Source: Nitrospirae bacterium GWC2_56_14
GTDB lineage: Bacteria; Nitrospirota; UBA9217
Assembly (NCBI GenBank): GCA_001803705.1
Contig: MHDY01000114.1
Coordinates: 1 to 5,230 of the forward strand
Length of the DNA: 5,230 nucleotides
Direction of reading: 5' to 3'
Every line of letters begins with the position of its first letter. Position 1 is the stretch's first letter. Of this stretch, positions 1-4,195 are shown piece after piece. The position numbers were made by a program, and so were the translations under genes. Under the pieces are notes generated by a model. That model was not told the origin of the DNA. It was given only the letters and a program-made list of their open reading frames with translations, and did not search any database.

Positions 1-137
1 CTATCAATTCCCCCTCTGAGATACTTTCAACGAACGTGATCCTGGCATTCCTTCTCCTGGCATGCTTTGCTCTCTTCCCGGCGCTGTTGAACCGGATTAA
101 AGCTGCAAAAAACAAGTCGGGCAGCCCTCAGGGATAA
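1..137 (+). CDS. C-terminal end of a membrane protein (5' part outside window)
   Basis: An open frame enters from the left edge (first full codon at 3) and stops at TAA 135-137, giving 44 visible residues. The segment starts with a polar stretch, INSPSEILSTN, followed by about 19 hydrophobic residues (VILAFLLLACFALFPALLN). It ends in a basic, polar tail (RIKAAKNKSGSPQG). This is the pattern of a last transmembrane helix with a cytoplasmic positive tail. The family cannot be fixed from so little. Small multi-pass proteins of the TVP38/DedA-like (VTT) group often end this way, but that is only a guess. No start, Shine-Dalgarno site or partner gene is visible. It runs in the same direction as nth, 166 nt upstream. 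Confidence 0.55.
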   Translation, partial: INSPSEILSTNVILAFLLLACFALFPALLNRIKAAKNKSGSPQG

Positions 138-145
138 ACTTATTC

Positions 146-213
146 GACACAGATTTTACTGATTATTTATGATCGCCCGTGAGGATCATACAAAATCTGA
201 CTTTTTCAGTGTC
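146..213. repeat. Nested inverted repeat in the gap before nth
   Basis: Three pairs of complementary arms are nested: GACAC 146-150 with GTGTC 209-213, CAGATTTT 150-157 with AAAATCTG 192-199, and TATGATC 168-174 with GATCATA 184-190. The inner loop is 9 nt and the main bulge is 10 nt on the left against 1 nt on the right. The inner 7-bp and middle 8-bp stems are perfect. A short T run (202-206) follows the middle stem, so it may end transcription of the upstream membrane-protein gene. It could equally be a small dispersed repeat element. I cannot tell which from one copy. Confidence 0.45.
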
Positions 214-232
214 AAAAATTTTTGCTTTTTCC

Positions 233-256
233 CGTGTCTCCGTGCTTCCGTGGTGA
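233..256 (+). repeat. Three imperfect 8-nt tandem units (CGTGNNNN)
   Basis: CGTGTCTC (233-240), CGTGCTTC (241-248) and CGTGGTGA (249-256) follow each other without a gap. They share CGTG and, in the first two, a pyrimidine tail ending in TC. The block lies in the AT-rich gap upstream of nth, about 50 nt before its start. It encodes nothing obvious. Confidence 0.4.
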
Positions 257-303
257 TAATTGTCTTTTTACTTTATAACGAATGAACCGAACAAGGAGTT
301 CTC

Positions 304-939
304 ATGGACAAGAAAGATCAAGTCGCGCAGATCCTTAAACTTTTAAAAAAAGAATATACGGGAACGCCCCAGACCGTGCTCCGGTTCAACACCCCATTCG
401 AGCTTCTGGTGGCGACGATCATGTCCGCCCAGACCACGGACGTGCTCGTCAACAAAGTGACCGAAACCCTGTTCAAAAAATATCGATCACCCAGGGACTT
501 CGCAAATACTACGCCGGAGAAGCTGGCCCAGGACATCCGCTCCGTCAATTTCTTTAACAATAAAGCGAAAAACATCTATAAAACAGCCATAATGATCGTG
601 GAACAATTCCATGGTGAGGTGCCACAAACCATGGAAGAGCTTGTCACCCTCCCGGGCGTTGCGAGAAAGACGGCGAACATCGTCCTTTCAAGCGCCTTTG
701 GCATTAACGAGGGCATTGCCGTGGACACGCACGTGAAACGGCTCGCGTTCCGGCTCGGCCTGACCAAGCATGATGATCCCATCAAGATCGAGCAGGACCT
801 GATTGCAGTCACGCCGAAGAAAGAATGGGGCACGCTTTCCCATCTCCTGGTCTTCCACGGTAGGGCCGTCTGCCAGGCGCAGCGGCCAAAGCACAGCGAA
901 TGCGTTCTATTCGATATTTGTCCGTCGAAAAAGCTCTAG
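304..939 (+). CDS. nth: Endonuclease III (DNA glycosylase/AP lyase)
   Basis: This is a 211-residue base excision repair enzyme that removes oxidised pyrimidines and nicks the resulting abasic site by beta-elimination. Length matches E. coli Nth (211). Visible marks are the early SAQTTD segment (41-46), the helix-hairpin-helix LPGVARKTAN (116-125) with the expected Schiff-base lysine K122, and VDTH (140-143) with the catalytic Asp D141. The C-terminal iron-sulfur loop has C190, C200 and C206. The position of the second cluster cysteine (E. coli Cys194) is His197, with family spacing otherwise kept (X6, X2, X5). The ATG at 304 has AAGGAG at 293-298, five bases upstream, so the start is secure. 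The TAG stop is followed after 77 nt by the corrinoid adenosyltransferase gene. The sequence just after VDTH (VKRLAFRLGL) looks more like Gram-positive-type Nth than the E. coli protein. MutY is excluded because its typical C-terminal domain is absent. Confidence 0.95.
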   Translation: MDKKDQVAQILKLLKKEYTGTPQTVLRFNTPFELLVATIMSAQTTDVLVNKVTETLFKKYRSPRDFANTTPEKLAQDIRSVNFFNNKAKNIYKTAIMIVEQFHGEVPQTMEELVTLPGVARKTANIVLSSAFGINEGIAVDTHVKRLAFRLGLTKHDDPIKIEQDLIAVTPKKEWGTLSHLLVFHGRAVCQAQRPKHSECVLFDICPSKKL

Positions 940-1004
940 CATGGCAATAATCCTTGATCGGCGCTGCCGGACCCGTACGAACCGGTCATCGCATTTCCTT
1001 TAAT

Positions 1005-1011
1005 GGGGTGG
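1005..1011 (+). promoter_or_regulatory. Ribosome binding site deciding the cobO start
   Basis: GGGGTGG sits five bases before the ATG at 1017. It is G-rich but not a classic AGGAGG. It favours this ATG over the in-frame ATG at 954, whose extra 21 codons do not resemble the family and lie in non-conserved sequence. Confidence 0.5.
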
Positions 1012-1016
1012 TATTT

Positions 1017-1580
1017 ATGGAAAAAATTTCTCCGCAGCAGGAACGCCGCAAAGTGACCGGCCTTATTGTCGTCCTGACCGGGGACGGCAAAGGCAAGACC
1101 ACGTCCGCACTCGGCATGACCGTGCGCGCTGCCGGCCATGGCATGAGGGTTTGCATAGTTCACTTCATGAAAGGAAGCCTGCATGCAGGTGAGTTCGACG
1201 GAATCAAACTGCTCGGTCCAAAGGTGGAGAATTACGTCATGGGCAAAGGCTTCTGCGGCATCCCGGGAGACAAGTCCTCTCCTGAGGAGCACCGCGAGAG
1301 CGCACAAGAGGCCATCCGACTTGCTCGCGATAAGCTGGCATCAGGAGCGTTCGACCTGATGATCCTCGATGAGGTCAATGTTGCCCTGAGGCTGAACCTC
1401 GTCGACCTGCCCCAGGTCCTCGATCTGATCGACAAAAAACCGCCCTCTACGCACCTGGTCCTGACCGGACGAGATGCGCACTCCGATGTCATCGCGCGGG
1501 CCCATACGGTCACGGAAATGCGGGAGATCAAACATGCGTATGTACAGAAGATCGAACCGCAAAAGGGAGTGGATTATTGA
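1017..1580 (+). CDS. cobO: Corrinoid adenosyltransferase, CobO/BtuR family
   Basis: The enzyme transfers the 5'-deoxyadenosyl group of ATP to cob(I)alamin or a cobinamide precursor in the cytoplasm, making the coenzyme B12 form. From ATG 1017 the protein has 187 residues, normal for the short CobO class. The P-loop is GDGKGKTT (22-29). VHFMKG (48-53) matches the conserved QF(I/M)KG segment. FDLMILDEVNVAL (112-124) is the Walker B-like strand. LTGRDAH (149-155) matches the TGR motif, and the end (VTEMREIKH, then KGVDY) matches the family's VTEM/L..VKH and GI(D/E)Y. PduO- and EutT-type enzymes have no such P-loop and are excluded. The frame is open back to an ATG at 954, but that extension looks non-coding. 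It could be co-transcribed with nth. No other B12 gene lies in the window. The 77-nt leader is too short for a cobalamin riboswitch and shows no B12 box. Confidence 0.93.
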   Translation: MEKISPQQERRKVTGLIVVLTGDGKGKTTSALGMTVRAAGHGMRVCIVHFMKGSLHAGEFDGIKLLGPKVENYVMGKGFCGIPGDKSSPEEHRESAQEAIRLARDKLASGAFDLMILDEVNVALRLNLVDLPQVLDLIDKKPPSTHLVLTGRDAHSDVIARAHTVTEMREIKHAYVQKIEPQKGVDY

Positions 1581-1646
1581 AACAGTGTGGGGAGAATCTC
1601 GGCGGGACCTTTTTTCATTCACCTGCAAAGCTGTCACTCACTGCAT

Positions 1647-1674
1647 AAAAAAAGCAGCGGATGCCTTCCGGCTG
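1647..1674 (-). terminator. Intrinsic terminator of the leftward sulfation operon
   Basis: Read on the minus strand, the arm CAGC (1674-1671) and TCC-type arms pair with GGA/GCTG: CAGC 1655-1658 with GCTG 1671-1674, and GGA 1659-1661 with TCC 1667-1669. One base (1670) is bulged and the loop is TGCCT. The stem is followed at once by seven T residues (A run 1647-1653 on the plus strand). It lies about 130 nt past the sulfotransferase stop and faces the right way to end that transcript. Confidence 0.6.
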
Positions 1675-1712
1675 TCCACTGCGTTGGCCTGTCGCCTGTT
1701 GATACTGATGGC

Positions 1713-1758
1713 AAAGGGAGGGACGTTTCCTTTCACGGAAAAGCGCGCGGCTCCCTTT
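1713..1758 (+). terminator. Stem-loop, probable rightward terminator
   Basis: A perfect 8-bp outer stem (AAAGGGAG 1713-1720 with CTCCCTTT 1751-1758) encloses a 5-bp inner stem (TTTCC 1726-1730 with GGAAA 1737-1741) with a 6-nt loop. A pyrimidine-rich CTTTC follows on the plus strand. It could stop readthrough from cobO before the convergent gene, or be a structured 3' end of the leftward mRNA. The tail is interrupted by C, so efficiency is doubtful. Confidence 0.4.
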
Positions 1759-1800
1759 CTTTCAGCAGCCTCCCGGTTCGGTTGAACCCGCGTATTTCTG

Positions 1801-2862
1801 CTAAGGCCGTACCGTGACAGGCTCAAGCCGGGGCAGGACCTTTGCTGCAGCCGTTCTCCGGGCCAGTCGTTCTTTCACGGCATTGAGCAGGCCGGACTGA
1901 AGGTCTCGCCGTATAAGGTCGGCCGGGTCGACGAGCTTGCGCCGCTCTTCTTTTCTCCTCCGATTCTCATCGTCAAACGCAAGGATCTCCTCCCTGCTGA
2001 ACGCTTTCTCCGCTCCCGGGCGTACAACGGCCCGGGCATATCCAAGGGCGTCCAGGATGCGGCCGGCCACGGACTCGAAGATGCCGATGTCCCGCGGGTC
2101 CGCCTCGCGCAGGAATTTGCGGCTGTTGTTCGCCATCACCGGACTGGTCACATTCTTCCAGAGGTCGCTCGATGTTGCCGCTCGCTTCGCCTCATCGGTT
2201 TCGTAATAATCGAGCATCGACTCCCGGAAGGTCACGCCGAGGAATGCGCAGAGGCGCTTTGCGGTCGTCCCGGGGTATGCGGTCAGCTCTTCGTAGCTGA
2301 TGCTGATAAACCGTTCCGGTCCGATCTTCTCGCGCAGCGCGAGGGCCAGTTCCTGGGTGTGGGCCCACTCCCCGGCAATGTGATAAAAGTGCTTTTCGCC
2401 CACCACGGCCTTGCTGAACGAGACCGCCACATCCCTTCCATCCCGATAGAGATAGATATATTTCGGCGAAACGAAATACGATTCGATCTCCGTGGTGTAG
2501 TTGATGTTCGCCAGGCTCTTGCAGCACCAGGTCATCGCCCCTTTGGCCTCGGCACAGACATCGTACACCGCCCCATGGACCGCCGGCACGCTCCGTGCCC
2601 TGCAGCGACGCGCGATGTCCTTCCGGTCCAGGACCACATGCTCCCAGGGCACCGGGTTCAGTTCCACCAGTTTGCAGACATCGTCCACCAGCAGGGAGAA
2701 GTTCTCGTCGTCGGACAGGTCCCCATAGCTCGACAGGAGCGGCATGATCCGCTGGAGAATGTGCGGCGGGTGGGGCGCCGCGATCTCAGGGAGCTGGTTC
2801 AGCATCAGACGAAGCAGGTTCGATCCCGACCGCTGGGTCCCGATCATAAATAAGGGCATCAT
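1801..2862 (-). CDS. PAPS-dependent sulfotransferase
   Basis: This is a 353-residue cytosolic-type sulfotransferase with no signal peptide or membrane segment, predicted to move the sulfuryl group of PAPS to an acceptor. The 5'-phosphosulfate loop is GTQRSGSNLL (8-17) with R11, S12, G13 and S14. The 3'-phosphate site is YLYRDGRDVAVSF (137-149) with R140, D141, R143 and S148. This matches the bacterial Sulfotransfer_3-type family (family knowledge). A His/Pro cluster, APHPPHI (29-35), follows the first loop where a catalytic base may sit; that role is inference. After about residue 285 comes a highly charged tail (many Arg, Lys and Glu at 299-309, then an amphipathic stretch to 340) that is not part of the usual core. 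Two adjacent ATGs start the frame. The first (2862) is six bases from a full AAGGAGGT. The gene is last in the group, 66 nt after the CHR transporter and downstream of the PAPS-making enzyme. The acceptor is unknown; a surface glycan, lipid or small metabolite are all possible. Confidence 0.88.
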   Translation of the reverse strand: MMPLFMIGTQRSGSNLLRLMLNQLPEIAAPHPPHILQRIMPLLSSYGDLSDDENFSLLVDDVCKLVELNPVPWEHVVLDRKDIARRCRARSVPAVHGAVYDVCAEAKGAMTWCCKSLANINYTTEIESYFVSPKYIYLYRDGRDVAVSFSKAVVGEKHFYHIAGEWAHTQELALALREKIGPERFISISYEELTAYPGTTAKRLCAFLGVTFRESMLDYYETDEAKRAATSSDLWKNVTSPVMANNSRKFLREADPRDIGIFESVAGRILDALGYARAVVRPGAEKAFSREEILAFDDENRRRKEERRKLVDPADLIRRDLQSGLLNAVKERLARRTAAAKVLPRLEPVTVRP

Positions 2863-2868
2863 GGTAGT

Positions 2869-2876
2869 ACCTCCTT
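2869..2876 (-). promoter_or_regulatory. Very strong Shine-Dalgarno site of the sulfotransferase
   Basis: AAGGAGGT on the minus strand pairs over its whole length with the 3' end of 16S rRNA. It is six bases from the ATG at 2862 and nine from the ATG at 2859, so both tandem starts are usable. It is clearly stronger than the sites of the other genes here and suggests high translation of the sulfotransferase relative to the upstream genes. Confidence 0.75.
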
Positions 2877-2902
2877 GAACGTGAAGTTCGTGCTGTTCCT
2901 CA

Positions 2903-2932
2903 AGTATCCCGTAACGAACCGGGTCATCTCAA
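2903..2932 (-). promoter_or_regulatory. Possible internal promoter before the sulfotransferase
   Basis: On the minus strand TTGAGA (2932-2927, five of six to the -35 consensus, overlapping the transporter stop codon) is followed after 18 nt by GATACT (2908-2903, four of six to the -10 consensus). It would give a short leader ending in the strong Shine-Dalgarno site. Such matches arise by chance, so this is weak. Confidence 0.2.
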
Positions 2933-4164
2933 TATAACAACAGTCCCGTGATCCCCGCTGCCGGGATGATCCATGCCGTCTCCACCTTGAACCGGAGCAG
3001 GGCGACGAGGGCCGCCCCGAAGATCAAGACCGAGATCCAGGTAACGGGCGCCGTACGTGCCACCGTCAAGCCGGCGGCAGCGATCATCCCGATCACCGCC
3101 GGACGGATGCCGCGCAGGCCCGCAGTGATGCCGCCGGAGCGCTTGATGCGGTCCAGGAAACGGGTGCAGAGCAGCATGAGCAGGGCGGGCGGGGTGAAAA
3201 TGCTTATGGTTGCGACCGTGGCGCCGGCCAGGCCGGCGACCTTGTAGCCAATGAAGGCGGCGCTGATCAAGATGGGGCCCGGCGTCACCTGCCCGAGCGC
3301 GATGGCGTCAATGAACTCCTGTCGCGTTACCCAGGAGTACTGGTCGACCACGATGCGCTGGATCAGGGGAATGAAGACATATCCTCCGCCGAAGAGGAGC
3401 AGGCTCATGCCGCCGAACGTGGCCGCGAGTTTGACGAGCAGCGCGCTGTTGAACCCCAGAAGCGGCGCTGCCGACAGCGTACCCGCCATCGCGCCATGGA
3501 GAGGGGAGGCGCCTCCCCCCCCCGCGTTCTTTCCCGGCGCGGCTGCGCGGGCGGTCCGTTTCACCTGCTGAACCGGCCCCGATGCCGTTCCCTGAAAGAG
3601 CAGCCATCCCGCCAGACCGCTGGCTGCGACGATGGCGACGCTGACCCAGAACCCGCCGACGGCAAGCAGCAGCCCTGCGGAGGTGAGCGCGATGCCCGCT
3701 TCGATGCGTCCGCGCACCGCTTTGACGCCCATGTTCCATGCAGCAACCAGGATGATGGCCGCCACGGCCGGGACGAACCCTTGAAAGAACCTGCCCACGG
3801 CCGGCAGCTGTCCGAACCTGAAGTAGCTGTAGCTCAACCCCAGGAGAAGCAGGAACGCCGGAAGGATCACGGCGGATGCGCTCACCAAGGCCCCCTGGAG
3901 GCCGCGCACACGGTAGCCCACATAAGCCACGACATTCACCGCTACCGGCCCGGGCAGGATCGTCGCCAGGGAGACGCCATCCAGCATGTCCTCCGGGCTG
4001 AGCAGTTTTTTCCGTTCCACCGCGTAATGCTGCACGATGGATATCAGCGACATGAAACCGCCGAACGCGGTGCCCCCGATCTTGAGGAACGTAAGGAACA
4101 GCTCAGCGAGCGACAGCCGGCCAGACTCCTGGGTTTGAACTAATGCAGAGAATTCCCGTTTCAT
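2929..4164 (-). CDS. chrA: CHR-family (chromate/sulfate-type) ion transporter, two-domain
   Basis: This is a 411-residue polytopic inner-membrane protein of the CHR family, whose studied members export chromate and whose relative SrpC is sulfur-regulated in cyanobacteria. Two homologous halves are plain. Half one has KIGGTAFGG (28-36), then S-x-I-x-Q and PGP (71-73). Half two has FGGMSLLLFGGG (250-261), PLIQ and TPGP (294-297). Each half also carries a matching (V/I)GY(R/K)V segment (82-86 and 305-309) and a hydrophobic P-A-(F/L)-L-L helix. The halves are joined by a basic, Gly-rich loop (about 191-230, including Gly 215-218). Length is normal for the long CHR type. The frame is open upstream to 4380, but that extension overlaps the sat-cysC gene and is not membrane-like. 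ATG 4164 has AGGGAG seven bases before it and begins the family-like sequence. It lies 31 nt after the Sat-CysC stop and 66 nt before the sulfotransferase. Substrate is unproven; context points to sulfate. Confidence 0.9.
   Translation of the reverse strand: MKREFSALVQTQESGRLSLAELFLTFLKIGGTAFGGFMSLISIVQHYAVERKKLLSPEDMLDGVSLATILPGPVAVNVVAYVGYRVRGLQGALVSASAVILPAFLLLLGLSYSYFRFGQLPAVGRFFQGFVPAVAAIILVAAWNMGVKAVRGRIEAGIALTSAGLLLAVGGFWVSVAIVAASGLAGWLLFQGTASGPVQQVKRTARAAAPGKNAGGGGASPLHGAMAGTLSAAPLLGFNSALLVKLAATFGGMSLLLFGGGYVFIPLIQRIVVDQYSWVTRQEFIDAIALGQVTPGPILISAAFIGYKVAGLAGATVATISIFTPPALLMLLCTRFLDRIKRSGGITAGLRGIRPAVIGMIAAAGLTVARTAPVTWISVLIFGAALVALLRFKVETAWIIPAAGITGLLLY
3503..3523. repeat. 16-bp perfect palindrome abutting a nine-C (nine-G) run inside chrA
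   Basis: Positions 3503-3518 form a gapless palindrome, two GGGGAGGC-type half-sites back to back. Its right end merges into nine consecutive C (3515-3523), nine G on the coding strand. It encodes Gly 215-218 in the inter-domain loop of the transporter. Such a run can slip during replication or be misread in sequencing. Confidence 0.7.
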
Positions 4165-4171
4165 AGCTCCG

Positions 4172-4177
4172 CTCCCT
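4172..4177 (-). promoter_or_regulatory. Shine-Dalgarno site fixing the transporter start
   Basis: AGGGAG on the minus strand (4177-4172) stands seven bases before ATG 4164. A second GGAG (4170-4167) is too close to be used. This supports the 411-residue form rather than a longer one starting inside sat-cysC. Confidence 0.6.
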
Positions 4178-4195
4178 GCTCCATGGAGAAACACA

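Larger units (their letters stand above)
1581..1800. other. Intergenic region between convergent genes
   Basis: Transcription from cobO (rightward) and the sulfotransferase (leftward) meets here. Short open frames run through it on both strands, but none has a good Shine-Dalgarno site or recognisable protein, and none avoids the hairpins. The only supported content is the two stem-loops listed separately. A T6 run at 1609-1614 just after cobO lacks a stem in front of it. Confidence 0.6.

Noticed and set aside
246..279. A sigma-70 promoter for nth with TATAAC (274-279) or GATAAT (255-260) as -10.
   Set aside because: The -10-like boxes are fair, but no acceptable -35 stands at 16-18 nt from either.
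954..1016. A longer cobO starting at ATG 954.
   Set aside because: The added 21 residues match nothing in the family and there is no ribosome binding site; ATG 1017 fits better.
1674..1683. CCACTG, resembling part of a cobalamin riboswitch B12 box, near cobO.
   Set aside because: It lies downstream of cobO, lacks the full box and surrounding stems, and forms part of the terminator flank.
1587..1817. A 76-codon rightward frame between cobO and the sulfotransferase (plus a 62-codon leftward one overlapping it).
   Set aside because: No good start signal, no recognisable protein, and both run through the two hairpins and into the opposite-strand gene's end.
3222..3238. A 17-bp near-palindrome (8-bp arms, one-base centre) in chrA.
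   Set aside because: It encodes the Ala/Gly-rich G-L-A-G-A part of a membrane helix in GC-rich codons, so composition explains it.
1937..4143. Several long rightward frames opposite the sulfotransferase and transporter genes.
   Set aside because: They are mirror frames of GC-rich real genes, with biased composition and no domain or ribosome binding site.
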